This document shows, one piece after another, positions 1-11,130 of a DNA stretch of 64,000 bases. The stretch is from Primula veris. Lineage: Eukaryota; Streptophyta; Magnoliopsida; Ericales; Primulaceae. Position numbers and translations under genes: made by a program. The stretch's first letter is position 1, and the number at the start of each line of letters is the position of its first letter. The notes under the pieces were generated by a model, which saw only the letters and a list, made by a program, of their open reading frames with translations, did not search any database and was not told the origin of the DNA. Location: NCBI GenBank assembly GCA_963682055.1, contig OY821741.1:27970711-28034710 (forward strand). The letters run 5' to 3'.

Positions 1-1581
1 GAATCGGTTCTCATTGATCGAACGACGGGTCGATACTGAAATACCAATTCGGCGAAACATACATCACTATATAAACACACTCGGGGAAATTATTATTTAG
101 TCAACCCCTTTTGGTAGCTCTATTTGAACACGACCAGGAAAGACGGTGAAGGGGGTGGGCACAAATGCCTCTTAAAAACCGACCTCATTAGGAGAACGAC
201 TTCCGCCTTTATCTTTCCTATACATCATATCCAAATAGGTGAGCCTATTTGGGGAAGATTCATAATTTTTCCAACTTAAATGTGAATATATACGATTTTC
301 GCATTTTATATATGGAAATAATATTAGCAGCATAGAGAATATCTATCTAGATTAACCACACATATATAAACAGGCAGTAAATATATTTTAGAATCTATCT
401 AATCATGCAGTAAATTTGGTGTTATAATCAAATCAATTTAAGATTATCAATCAATCCATAAAGATTCTAACATATCAAATCAATTTAAGATTATCAATCA
501 ATTCATGAAGATTCTAACATATCAAATCAAATCAATTTAAGATTATCAATCAATCCATGAAGATTCTAACATATCAAGTCAAATCAATTTAAGATTATCA
601 ATCAATTCATGAAGATTCTAACATATCAAATCAATTATCTATATTTATCGCCATATTAATAATTCTATACATGGTAGTTTTAACATGCAAGCAAACAATA
701 TATTTTTAATTTACCAATCAATTCTATATATTGTAAAAAAAATATTTTAACATGCAAAGGGGTTAAATTTACATGGAAACATATCAATTTATTCAATTAA
801 CATGCAATTTTTATTCGTTTGCCTTTTAATAAAAAAAAATATATGCATGTGTGTGTATATTTACCAAATATTATATCTTTATCAACCATATGTACTGTTT
901 TCGTATAAGTATTATACTACAGGACCATGCGTGTAATTTCAGCAACTATATATCTATTTACAGCATTATTACATATACAGTCCAGAATTTCAGACAAGTT
1001 TCAGTTTAGTCCTTGAGTAATTTTACAGCTTTCAGAGAATTACCAATCAGTACATACGTTTTAGTTTGTTGCAGATTTAATCCGACATATTAATACATGT
1101 TTTCCGGGTATATGTGTGTTTTCTACACTACCAATTGACATATATGGTTACAGGAAAACATGCAACATACAAATTTCTATGCTATATTAAGAGATTAAGA
1201 TAACAGTACAGTCATGGTATATTAAGAGTCAGGAAATTGATGATGGCTAGCATAAGGTTTCAATTTCATCACTACAACTACTGGAATTGTAATCATGCTA
1301 TGTACAATATAACATACAAACATGCAGGAAATTGTAATCATGCAATTTCATAGGTACAGTACAACATACAAACAAGTACAGTACCATACAAACATGTAAT
1401 TCGTGCATAGAACTATACAAACATGCAATATCAGTTTAAAAAAAATATTATATCCGGGTACCTTACGCACGGTATGTTGGTGAAGGTCGATATAACAAAA
1501 TTCTAATAAGACCCGGATAAACCTCAAGGTTTATTGAACCCAGAATCCGTACTCCAATCTCCGAGAGCAGTGCTGATAACG
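1..1581 (-). mobile_element. Leader / 5' internal part of a short-LTR Copia element (continues left of window)
   Basis: Read on the minus strand this segment starts next to the LTR at 1582-1790 and is a diverged copy of the untranslated leader at 8832-10170. The best match is the stretch around 1-260, which corresponds to 9900-10165 in reverse complement. The primer-binding-site area beside the LTR reads as an ATCAGCAC-type motif, like the ATCGGCAC at 8836 in the other copy. Between 470 and 650 there are four direct copies of a roughly 57-bp AT-rich unit. No open reading frame is visible. The gag and pol part, if it survives, lies outside the window. Confidence 0.8.
473..640. repeat. AT-rich direct repeat, about 57-bp unit
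   Basis: The phrase running from ATCAAATCAATTTAAG through GATTCTAACATATC recurs three to four times with few differences. It lies inside the leader of the minus-strand Copia element. The other family member does not show the same expansion at its equivalent place, so it looks like a local expansion. Confidence 0.8.
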
Positions 1582-1790
1582 TGTTGTAATACACTATTAG
1601 CTACGTATATAGGGAGACGGAAGTAGAGAGAGGGGAGAACAGTATGATCTTTATTAATGAAGGAATATGAATGTATCTGAATGAATAAAATACAAGACCC
1701 CTAGCCCTCTTTATATAGATAGAGGGGTAGGGTTATAAGCCCACTTGGGCCCAATCAGTAAAAGCCCAAGAGTCCAATAATCTTACAACA
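1582..1790 (-). repeat. 5' LTR of short-LTR Copia element, minus strand
   Basis: On the minus strand this 209-bp block starts TGTTGTAAG and ends TTACAACA. It has a TATATAAAG box and an AATAAA signal downstream of it, the same layout as the 203-bp LTRs at 8629 and 15172. It is diverged from those two, so it belongs to a sister family or subfamily. The partner LTR lies left of the window, so the target duplication cannot be checked. Confidence 0.85.
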
Positions 1791-2063
1791 CAAACAACAT
1801 TTTTATGTGAAATATTTTTTTGCTGTTAACCAAATAGTATAAACATACTTAAGAATGAACACTAAAAGTATACGTTTTTAGCTTCACCAAATAAGTGTAC
1901 TTTTTTACTTATAGGATGCAATCAAACGAGACTATTGTGTAGTTAAACTAATGGCAGTTTTAATTGTGGATTTAGGAGAAGAAAAACAAGTGAGTTGGAT
2001 ATGAAAATACATTTGTGTGGTTAAAATTTCAGAATTATTAACATTAAAAATTTAATTTTGTAG

Positions 2064-4558
2064 TTGCATTTTGACTTCGAAATTGACGAGAAGGGAAAAC
2101 TTGAAGCTCGGATATCTAAGTACTTGGACAAGCAGTTTGCAAAGACTTTTCGTGAGTTCAAAAGTGAATTGCACGAGTATTTTCAAGATTTCACTCCACA
2201 AGATGCAAAATCGCACCCACCTCTAGAGTGGCAGGATAGGGAAGAGAAAGATTGGGTTAGCATGTGTGATCATTTTATATCAGAAAGATTTCAGGTTATT
2301 TAACTCAATTGTTTTAATAGTTCAATAAATGTAATTTTTGGTTGTCAACTTAAGATAATAAATGTAATTCTTGGTTGTCAACTTAAGATAAATGTTTACC
2401 TATTTCAGAAGCAGAGCACAATTAACAAAGAAAATCGAGGGAAAAAACAGTATGAACATCATGGTGGATCAATGCCTATGTCCTTGAGATATGAGAAACA
2501 AGTTGAGGTACTAGAAAAAACAAGTTGATTTTTAATTCAATTCAAAGACTTATCATTGTTATTTTACTTGATCAAATTTATATTATTTCGCAGAAAGGTT
2601 CGCAATTCCCTGATATTGATACGTTTAAAGAGGCGTATACAAAATCTGGTGTATGGACGAATGACGTGGCTAAAGAGAAATATGTAAGTTTCTTAGACTT
2701 TATACAATTTAAAAGTTTCATTTAATGACTACTACATCGCTGGCTAGTTTTGAATATAACTATATTATTGCCTTATTTTTAGGTTTTTTGAGAATTTTGT
2801 TTGTCTTAATGTAGTATTTAACTTTATTTGTTTTGTTCTTTGACGCTTTTGATACGTACTGTTTGGTTGTAATTAGTCAAGTTGTTTGTTTAGGCAAGAA
2901 ATAGAAAAGCTGTCTGGTCATCCATTCTTAAAAGTTAATTAATTTGAATAATATTTCTTTTTTCGGATAAATCTTTTGTTTTTCGATTCACAACTTTATT
3001 TTAAATGACACTGTTAATCAAACTATATTTCCAACTAAGTTTTATTTTATTATTTATCAAATAGGCTGTTTTTCCGGATATTGGGAAAAACGTTGTGTTC
3101 ATTCCCAACTTGAACATTATCCATCAAAGGAACTAAAAACATGCTTGCAATTTATCTCAATTTATCATATATATGAACTATTCATATTTGTTTCCAACCG
3201 ATATAGTTTATTAAACAGTTTTTTTTTTAATTTCTAAGATCCATGAGGTCTGTTTTTTTATCTCTCCAAGTGTTATCTTACTTAGAATTTAGCTATGTTA
3301 TCCTACGTATTATAAGTTCTGAAACGTGTTTTCCGAATATACTTCTTTGGTATATTTTTTGTGTTATTAAGCTTGATTATAAACATTAAGCAAAAAGGTG
3401 AAGTTACTAAGTGACTAAAATATAAAATTGAAAGTTTTTGGAATGGAGATATCATGGGACCTTGTATTACTGATTTTTGCTTATTACTACTTGGTTTTCT
3501 TGAGGGATATATAGAAATATCGATTTCTTATAAGGAAAAAAAATGCTCGTAAAAGTGTAACTTTTTCACCTTGTTACACTCTTTGGCGATGCATTTGAAA
3601 TTCTCATATTAGTAAGTTTGCTCATGCTGTTAATTTTGTAGTTGCATCTTTCTAACCGTTCTAGTTTTTTCTGTTTGATTTTTTCTAGAGTGGCTGACTT
3701 ATTTCTTGGTTGTCGTAGCAGTTGAGAAATTTCTTGGTTGACGTAGCTGACTTATTTTACTTGTGTGGTGTTTCATTTTAAATTCATATGTTGACTAAAA
3801 ATAACTGATTCCTCCGGACAATTAAAAAAAAATACAAATATATGAACTTATCGACCAAAAAAATAGAAGGACAAAGTTATAGACACAGATCAAGTAATAA
3901 ATTGTTTGATTAAATCATGTGTCCAAGACTCTAGACATATTGATATAAAAATGGTTCAACAATGTTCTTTTAATGTAACATTTTTCATTCTTTATATAGA
4001 TAAATCTTAATTTCTAAATCTACGATTAAAATTATATATTTAAGGTTATAAAAATTATGTATGGGTATAAATTTAGCATCGAGTAGTTTCTTTCATCTTA
4101 TACTTCTAATGATTATTAATGGTTATTTTTTATGTGTGCTTAGGAGGAGATGATGTCCCAAGCAAAAGCATTACTGGAAGAATTGGCTATTGGATATCCT
4201 GAAGGTACAAAAGTTGAGAAAATTATTGTTCCCGTGGATGCTGGTCAAAAAATATTAATGAAGACGCTAGGTACAAGAGCTGGAAAGGAAATTCGTGGGT
4301 TGGGTTTTGGAAGGTATCGAGACCCGGAGTAATCTAAAACTACACAAGGCGGGTACATCGTCTCGTATCAATGAGTTAGAGCGACAATTGGCCGATGAGA
4401 AGACTGCTAGGGAAGACACGGAACGACGTCTGCATGCATCGGAAAGAATGACATACGCATTAGCAAAATCTTTTTACAGTCAAGGTTTTACACTTCCGGA
4501 AGAAGGGTTCGAAAAAATTGTAGAGGATAAGCACGATGATGACAGTACATCAACATGA
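2064..4558 (+). pseudogene. Transposase_24-like (Ptta/En/Spm) gene remnant of the CACTA element
   Basis: Four exon-like blocks with good GT/AG borders can be joined: 2064-2294, 2409-2507, 2594-2683 and 4144-4558. The encoded pieces include a charged segment (ISKYLDKQFAKTFREFKSEL), a block with ENRGKKQYEHHGGSMP and then FPDIDTFKEAYTKSG, and a C-terminal coiled coil around INELERQLADEKTARE. That order (conserved HTGGS-like box, F.E.HTK-like box, coiled-coil tail) is the hallmark of plant Transposase_24 proteins, accessory products of CACTA elements. A frameshift near 4315-4335 separates the GLGFGRYRDPE frame from the SNLKLHKAG frame. The intron 2684-4143 is unusually long (1.46 kb). Upstream exons are missing. 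The family call is by motif memory and should be tested by a profile search. Confidence 0.6.
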
Positions 4559-4743
4559 TAGATGTTTCATGTTTTTATGATTTAAAATTTATATTTAGAA
4601 TTATTCATTTTTATTACTCGTTTTGTAAATATGTGTTGTTTGGATCTTTAATATGGAATTTATTTTATTGATTGTTTTCATAATATTGATCTTAATATTC
4701 GTTTAATTAATTATTAGATAAAAATATATTTTGTAATGATTAA

Positions 4744-4807
4744 TTTTAATAATATACTATAGATAGACTAAATTATTTTAATAATATACTATAGATAGAC
4801 TAAATTA
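4744..4807. repeat. Two perfect 32-bp tandem units
   Basis: The AT-rich 32-mer starting TTTTAATAATATAC occurs twice head to tail (4744-4775 and 4776-4807), just before the CACTA subterminal repeats. No differences between the units were seen, so the duplication is recent. Confidence 0.9.
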
Positions 4808-5450
4808 TCGCCGACAAATCATTTCTCCAAAATCGAAGTGAAATGTTACATAATAAGAATTGTGTCGACAATTTTTTTTTCAAACAATGAGTTAGATTCA
4901 TCGTTAAGATCTTTCTGCCGACGCAGTATTTGTCGGTAAGTCAATTCTTCGTGACCTTATGATTCACATATAGCGACGAAATTTTTCGTCGGAACAAATC
5001 TAGCGATGAACATTTTTTATCGCCCAATTCGTCGGCAAAAATTAAACTTGCCCGACGAAAAAGTTTTTGTTGCCAAATTCGTCGGCAAAAGTGAAACTTG
5101 CCCGACGAAATTTTGTCGCCCAATTCGTCGGCAAAAATTAAACTTGCCCGACGAAAAAGTTTTTGTTGCCAAATTCGTCGGCAAAAGTGAAACTTGCCCG
5201 ACGAAATTTTGTCGCCCAATTCGTCGGCAAAAATTAAACTTTCCCGACGAAACATTTTTTGTCGCCCAATTCGTCGGCAAAAGTGAAACTTGCCCGACGA
5301 ATATAGTTTTCGTCGCGAGGTTCCCGCCCGACAGTACATACGCGACAGAGTCTTAGCGACGAAATTTTTGTCGCCTAAATGTTTAGGCGACGAAATATCA
5401 TCTTTAGCGACGAAATTTTTTTGTCGGCCTAGAGTTTTTTTCTTGTAGTG
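4806..5450. repeat. CACTA subterminal repeat array and right terminal inverted repeat
   Basis: TTCGTCGGCAAAA and its complement CCGACGAA alternate along this stretch. A 96-bp compound unit repeats with phase marks at 5041, 5137 and 5233. CACTA elements carry such clustered subterminal motifs in both orientations as binding sites for their TNPA-type protein. The outermost bases read CTTGTAGTG. Overlapping long open frames on both strands here are a by-product of the repeat and not genes. Confidence 0.85.
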
Positions 5451-5454
5451 GAGG

Positions 5455-6210
5455 AATTAATAAAATAAATCCGTCCCACTTTATAATTGTCTCGTGAAAC
5501 CACGTGCAAAAAATAAAAATTTCAAGTTTTTATTTCACGATACTAGTTATTTGCTGGTCGGATGGTTTAGCGCATCCGCACCACCTAACTCAATCGTTTC
5601 CTCAGAACTAACACATTTTATAGGAATCGTTTACATTTACACAAAATTTCAGTTTCCTTATTAATTTTCTTATAATAACCCTACATTATTTTTTTTTATT
5701 TTTTTATTATCTTTTAATAATCATAACAATATTACAACCACAAAAATGTGGACTCCATGATAGTTTATTACTATTATACTCCCTCCGTCCTTAAACAAAT
5801 ATCACCTACAAAAAGACATGCAACTTTGACCATCAAAATTTTCATATCAAAATTACCAAAATGAAAAAAATGAAAATTTCATCATATAGTTCTAAGCATA
5901 AACTAGTGATTAACCTTTGGAATAAGTTTTTCCGACAATCTAAATATGAAAAAATTATCGGTCAAAATTGTACGTATTTTCATACGGGATATTTGTTAAA
6001 GGACGGAGGTAGTATTAATCTGGGGAATCATATGCATTTCTCGTATATTCGGTCAATTTTGTGTCCCGTTAAATTTAAGAAATTTATAGGCGCATGTCAC
6101 TTTTTATAAAAAAAAATATCTTTTGATGAAGCACGGATGCTCTTGTTACAGCACTTTGTGGGGACGTAGAGAGTATTATAGAACCAAATTGATAAGAACC
6201 CATATTAAAT
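5455..6210 (+). repeat. Dispersed repeat, copy A
   Basis: This stretch is largely collinear with 8408-8628 plus 15375-15418 plus 17299-17680 (copy B). Shared marks include a CCACGTGCAAAAAATAAAA block, a TTCTTATAATAACCCTAC block, the Stowaway-like sequence, and a GGATGCTCTTGTTACAGCAC block near the right end. Copy A is uninterrupted, so it shows the empty-site arrangement for the two LTR insertions in copy B. Its nature is unclear; it has no coding potential that I recognise. Confidence 0.8.
5779..6012. mobile_element. Stowaway-type MITE
   Basis: The element starts CTCCCTCCGTCC and ends GGACGGAGGTAG, a terminal inverted repeat extending about 28 bp inward. TA dinucleotides flank it on both sides (5777-5778, 6013-6014). 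The CTCCCTCCGT terminus, TA target duplication and 234-bp length are diagnostic of Stowaway MITEs, which are moved by Tc1/mariner-type transposases. An internally deleted relative lies at 17358-17510. Confidence 0.9.
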
Positions 6211-6790
6211 GTCCTGGCTATGCGAAAAATTACAAGGCAATTGTTGAAATTAAAAGAAATTTTCAATTCTTAATGGGTCTTAACAAGAACCTTGATGAGA
6301 TTAGATGAAAGATTTTAGGATCGAAGCCATTATCTAATCTTAAAGAGGTGTTTTCAGAAGTACGTCATGAAAAAAGTAGAAAGAAGGTGATGCTAAGTTT
6401 TCCTTCAATTGTCCGACCATAGAAAATATAGCTCTTTGGGTTTATGGAGCACAATGCTATGGCATTAACAATCCATAGAAGAAATACATACCATTTTGTG
6501 ATAATTGCAAAAAATCAAGACACACATAGGGAACATGCTGGAAGATACACGGCAAACCTACCGACTAGAAGCCCTCAAGGACTCCATTTACTAAATAAAT
6601 TCGAGGTAACCATGTCCCAAGCGACGAATGTGCCACAAAATATGAACAAAACACATTTAGCAAAGAGAAACTTGAACTTTTTTAGAAGATGTTCTCACAG
6701 TATCAACAAGCCTCAACTACTAACATAATTGAAAATGGGCTCCACCTGACTTTCTCTCACTGGGGTGGAAACAACAGCTCTTTTGGTCAC
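6123..6790 (+). pseudogene. Copia gag fragment (zinc-knuckle part)
   Basis: Across several frames the sequence encodes pieces of a Copia Gag. They run from a nucleocapsid-proximal part (MGLNKNLDEIR, KPLSNLKEVFSEVR) into a zinc-knuckle-like CDNCKKSRHT followed by a CWKIHGKPT-like segment, then a SKEKLELF-like tail. Stops and frameshifts break it throughout. It has no LTRs and no pol nearby. It abuts, or slightly overlaps, the 3' end of the minus-strand exon at 6713-7129. Confidence 0.65.
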
Positions 6791-7129
6791 TTCACGCCTC
6801 TTTGGTATCGTCTTTTGGACAGATTCGACCCCAACACCGAAATCATCAGCAGTTAAATGTTCTTTCTCTACTTCGGTTTGTCCCCTTTTCCTTTTCAGCC
6901 TCTCGTTCCTTTTAGCAGCATACTCGTCATAGAACCTTCCCCTCTCGAAAATCACATTAGAAAGAGAACCAGATTCTAGAAAACCCAAGTCTGGTTTTCC
7001 AAATTCGTGGTTAACCATTTTAGCTAATGCTTTCATCTCGCACGAAATTGTTTGGTATTCAGGACGAAGCTCGATTTCCTCCACATTTGAGCTGCGTTTC
7101 GCTAAAGGAGTTCTGACCAAAGAGGCTGT
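6713..7129 (-). CDS. 3' exon of an unrecognised plant gene
   Basis: On the minus strand a polypyrimidine tract ending TTTTTTGTAACAG lies directly before 7129. The open frame then runs about 138 codons to a stop at 6713. The product begins SLVRTPLAKRSSNVEEIEL, continues through a conserved-looking ELRPEYQTISCEMKALAKM block and a basic RNERLKRKRGQ helix, and ends in a low-complexity tail. It lacks any catalytic motif that I can see. The frame is clean and ends in a charged, protein-like composition, so I take it as a real exon. The start codon must lie in an upstream exon (between 7200 and 8300) that I could not place. The last few codons may come from the neighbouring Copia gag piece. Function unknown. 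Confidence 0.5.
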   Translation of the reverse strand, partial: TASLVRTPLAKRSSNVEEIELRPEYQTISCEMKALAKMVNHEFGKPDLGFLESGSLSNVIFERGRFYDEYAAKRNERLKRKRGQTEVEKEHLTADDFGVGVESVQKTIPKRREVTKRAVVSTPVRESQVEPIFNYVSS

Positions 7130-7496
7130 TACAAAAAACACAAATACACATACACATGAACTAATTACAGACAATCTTTCACTAGACACGTGAAACTTAT
7201 ATAATATCGGATAACGAAATTGATTTTTTACTAAAAGTACTCCTATAGGGCTTGTTTGGTCCCTCATTTGAGCAACAAAATATTTTGAGATTCAGAAAAA
7301 AGAAACCAGGCCAAACCAAACCAGTTTAAGTATTCTAGCATTCATAGTCCAGAAATCAGAAAAACACACGATTGCATACTAAAGAAATAGTGAATTGACC
7401 AATTGCATACTAGTTTAGTCAATTGTGTACAAGATCCCAGAGTAGACAAATTGGGTATTGAAAAATGACACCAAGTAAATAATCAATTAATCAAAT

Positions 7497-8011
7497 GACA
7501 TATTTTATATCTTTTTCCCTATTTTGCAAATTAAAACTATATAAAATAAATAATAAAATAGGGAATAAAAAAATACCTTGAATTATGGTATCTTTTTTTT
7601 ATTGGTGATTTGGACAAACAAACTAATTAAAAAACCTAATTTTATAAAACACTTAATTTTCAAAACGGGTAAAATATTAATAAAGTCTAACTATTTTTAT
7701 TTTTTCCAATCAAAACAAATAAGGAACATAGACATGTAACATGATAACCAAACAATTAGTAATAAATATCTAAAAAAAAAATTGAATAAAAACCCTATTT
7801 TTTTATAAAATGGGACAAATATCAACAATTCTAATTTTCTATAATTAATATAAACAAATAACAAGCAATTATAATCGCTAAGTGAATAATCAATTGACAT
7901 ATTTTATATATTTTTTTCTATTTTACAAATTGAAACTATACAAAATAAATAATAAATTAGGGAATAAAGAAATACCTTGAATTAGGTTATATTTTTTTAT
8001 TGGTGATTTGC
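7497..8011. repeat. Direct duplication, about 120-bp units 393 bp apart
   Basis: A block beginning GACATATTTTATAT and ending TTATTGGTGATTTG occurs at 7497-7618 and again at 7890-8010, with about 10 percent divergence. On the minus strand both copies contain the same candidate splice donor (TTCAAG followed by GTATTT). The duplication probably lies in the leader or first intron of the minus-strand gene ending at 6713. Confidence 0.8.
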
Positions 8012-8165
8012 GGTTTTTGTAGGGCGAAATTTGATTGATGATTTGAGGTTTTTTTGTTGAGAAAATTGATGGATATTGTCCTTGATTAATTTGCGGTTTT
8101 TTTTGGTTGAAAAATTTTGGTTTTTGAGAAAGAGAAAGAGAAATAAAAAATATGTGTAATTTTTT

Positions 8166-8243
8166 CAGGGACTGACTGTGTAATTTTGATGCAGGGACTG
8201 ACTGTGTAATTTTGACGCAGGGACTGACTGTATAATTTTTCAG
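8166..8243. repeat. 26-bp tandem repeat, three units
   Basis: CAGGGACTGACTGTGTAATT plus six bases occurs at 8166, 8192 and 8218 with one or two changes. The third unit runs straight into a 24-bp palindrome. Confidence 0.85.
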
Positions 8244-8331
8244 CGCTGAAAAATTACACAGCTGCAAACCGTAGATTTAATCTACGGTTTGCACTGAATC
8301 ACTGCAAACCGTAGATTTTTTGTACGGTTTG
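8233..8331. repeat. Cluster of perfect palindromes
   Basis: 8233-8256 is a perfect 24-bp palindrome centred on CAGCGCTG. 8263-8293 is a 31-bp palindrome with a single central base, arms TGCAAACCGTAGATT and its complement. A third imperfect copy of the same arm pair lies at 8303-8331. A transcript of either strand would form adjacent strong hairpins. Confidence 0.85.
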
Positions 8332-8407
8332 TGCGTTTTTTCAGAAAAAAGTGTAGTATAAAAATCGAACCTCTATAAAAAAAAAAAGTCAAAATGCAAA
8401 AAAGACC

Positions 8408-8628
8408 GAGGAGTTAATAAAATAAACATACTCTATCCGTCCCTTGTCTTATGAAACCACGTGCAAAAAATAAAAATTTGAAGTTTTTATTTCACATACT
8501 AGTTATTTGCTGGGCGGATGGTTTAGAACCTCCTCAACACCTAACTCAACTATTTTTTTAAAACAAATAACTGTTTACATTTACACAAAATTTCAGCTTA
8601 CTTATTAATTTTCTTATAATAACCCTAC
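8408..8628 (+). repeat. Dispersed repeat, copy B, left part
   Basis: This matches 5455-5682 of copy A and stops at AACCCTAC, where the Copia element at 8629 is inserted. The rest of the repeat resumes at 15375. Confidence 0.8.
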
Positions 8629-8831
8629 TGTTGTAGGTTATTAGTGGACTATTAAGCCTTACTCATAGTGGGACTAAGTTGGGCTTTCTAGCTTGTATAA
8701 CCCTAACCTCTAGTATATAAAGAAGGTTAGGGTCCCCTTGTATTGATACATTCTGATGAATAAAGACTTATTGTTCTCTCTCTCTATGTCTCCTATATAA
8801 TATATATACTGAGCTAATAAGACTCACAACA
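8629..8831 (+). repeat. 5' LTR (203 bp)
   Basis: It starts TGTTGTAGG and ends CTCACAACA. A TATATAA box lies at 8714-8720, and an AATAAA signal follows at 8759-8764, only about 45 bp later. The U3, R and U5 parts are therefore very compact. The bases after the LTR (CATTATCGGCACTT) occupy the primer-binding position. They do not match the TGGTATCAGAGC initiator-Met tRNA complement used by the two Sireviruses in this window. Confidence 0.9.
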
Positions 8832-10133
8832 CATTATCGGCACTTTGCTCGCAGAGAATAGGATATACGCTCGCGGATATTGGAGATTTTTGGTAAACGC
8901 ACGGATATTGGTTATCTATAAAACTTGAGGTTTATCCGGTTTTTATTGGATTTGTTTCGATCTTCTACAAAATACATGGAGTACGGTAGATAATTTATTT
9001 ATAGCTAAAAATTGCATGCTTACTGAATACAGTGACGTTTGTAAACAAGGTGTATATAGATACGTGTATCCCATCTTAGCTAACTATGTGTGACTATTTA
9101 TAAGATGGGTTAGTTACTGTTACCAAATACGTAGCTATATTGTGATATTTTTTCAGTTTATAGCTAACTATGTGTATCTCATCTTAAACTCGGTTCTTGT
9201 ATAGAACAAACTCTAATTGCATGATTTGATTGATTTTTAACAATGATCCTGTTAGAATCGTATATTCTTATTTCAGAACTGCATGTAATTGTATAACATG
9301 TATTAATCTGTGGGATTAAATCTGTAAAAAAAAAACTGAAAACGGTAGGATTGTTTTGTAATTCGCTGAAACTATTGACTGTGCATGTTAATTACTAAAG
9401 GACTAAACTGAAAATTGTCTGAAATTATGGACTGAAGCTGTAATAATGCTGTAAATAGATATATAGTTTGCTGAAATTATACGGATAGTCCCTGTAGTAT
9501 ATTACATGTATAAAAACAGTATATATGTGTTATAAAAGTTAATATTCGGTCTAAATATCCACCCACATGCATATATATTTATTAAAAAGGCAAGTGAATA
9601 AAAAAAATTGCATGTTAACTGAATAAATTGATGTGTTTCCATGTAAATCCATCCCCTTGCATGTTGTAATTACCATGAATAAAATTTACACATATAGCAT
9701 TAGAATAATAATTGTGATATATTTTGTACTGATTGGTAAATTTAGATTGATTGATTGTATTAGATATTGCTAAGTGTGATTTAGAATATCTTGTTATAAT
9801 ATGTACTACAAGCATGTACAATCTAAATATACTTAATCACTGCCATGTGTAAAATATGATAATTTGCGAAATCATATATTTTCACATTTAAGTTGGAAAA
9901 ATTATGAACCTTTCCTAACTAGGCTCACCTATTTTGATACGATGTCTAGGAAAGATAGAGGCGGAAGTCGATATCCTAATGAGGTCGGGTTTTAAGTGGC
10001 ATTCGTGCCCTCCACCCTCACCGTCTTTCCTGGTCGTTTTTCAAGTAGAGCTACCGAAAGGGGTTGACTAAATAATAATTTCCCCGAGTGTGTTTATATA
10101 GTGATGTATGTTTCGCCGAATTGGTGTTTCAGT
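8832..10133 (+). other. Untranslated leader of the short-LTR Copia element
   Basis: About 1.3 kb between the LTR and the first hairpin of the coding part. It has no substantial open frame. The right end (about 9900-10165) is well conserved with 1-260 in reverse complement, including a CACCCTCACCGTCTTTCC block and a TTGACTAAATAATAATTTCC block. This suggests a functional packaging or leader segment. Confidence 0.6.
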
Positions 10134-10899
10134 ATCGACCCGTCGTTCGATCAATAAGAACCGATTCACATGAGAAGCAAAACTAATGTTTTCGAACCTG
10201 TCGTTTCGAAAAAAAAGTTTGTGCTTGTGCAAACCATAAACATATAAACCAGTCGTTTTATATGATAAATAATTCAGAACTCCCAACACATGTTGGATAC
10301 CATCTATGATGAGAAAAATCGTAAAACATACTTGCGAAATGACTGTATAAACGTTGATTTTAATCCGTCACCACATGTTACTCATCCTGATGTGTGAAAA
10401 TGTGATGCCCAAATTTTTTTTTGGATGCCATCTTTGATGAATAAAACACGAGTTTGTTGTTACTCTCGAGATGAATACTAATGCGTTGATTTTATTTCGT
10501 CGTCACATTTGAGACGCGATTACGTCTATGGTGAACAAATGTCTGAAATTGACATATTGGAGCTATCCTTCACCAAAATACTAGCTTGGAAATTGTATTC
10601 CATAAGCAGTATCGTGAATTTATATTCACCATGTTCCTTTATCGCCCATCTGTTATTGGATAAGAAAATTACCCCGGTGAGTAGTTTTAATCCTATTGGG
10701 TCAATGGCGAACTGTTTGCCTGATATTAATGCTCTTCGTGTACATTTTTTTTTTCCACGAATCAAGAACCGAGACAAGTGTTATTTGTCTCGAACTGTCG
10801 TGATCCTGATGAATCGCATAGCCAAGCGAGATTTTAGACAATCGTCAAAATCAAAAACTTGTCGCTGCAAGACATTAATTGAAAGGAACAATATGGCCC

Positions 10900-11130
10900 G
10901 TTGTCACAAAGCAAGAGATAATGCTCAATGAGGCAACTCTATGCTATAAAGACAAAGGTCATGCACGGTTACTCCTTAAATAGTTCACAACTATTACAAA
11001 GGTGCAAAAAACCGATGCTAATGTGGTTAAAGCTAACTGAAAGGAAACTCTTGAGACCCCCGGTTTTGTGGCTCATATGAGTTTGGGACCTTTCTTTATT
11101 GATTTTGATAAATCATTGAGCCATTTTTTC
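10900..11130 (+). pseudogene. Copia gag zinc-knuckle remnant
   Basis: Scattered frames give RCHKAR, CYKDKGHARLLLK and KTDANVVKAN. These fit, in order, the CX2C...GHW...C nucleocapsid knuckle and the segment after it in Copia Gag. The frame is broken by several stops. The assignment rests on short matches only. Confidence 0.4.

Larger units (their letters stand above)
1791..5450 (+). mobile_element. 3' portion of a CACTA (En/Spm) DNA transposon
   Basis: The right end at 5450 reads ...TTCTTGTAGTG, the complement of the CACTACAAGAA terminus typical of CACTA elements. It is preceded by about 640 bp of subterminal repeats built on TTCGTCGG/CCGACGAA. Upstream is a gene whose product resembles the plant Ptta/En/Spm Transposase_24 family. 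No left CACTA end was found and no TNP2-type transposase ORF is present. The minus-strand LTR element at 1-1790 may have cut into it. The bases just after the end (GAG) match the undisturbed copy of the flanking repeat at 8408, which fits a 3-bp target duplication. Confidence 0.75.

Noticed and set aside
4941..5356. Long overlapping open frames on both strands (up to 132 codons)
   Set aside because: They are periodic translations of the CACTA subterminal repeat (CRRIGRQ-like words), created by the 96-bp unit. No real protein is implied.
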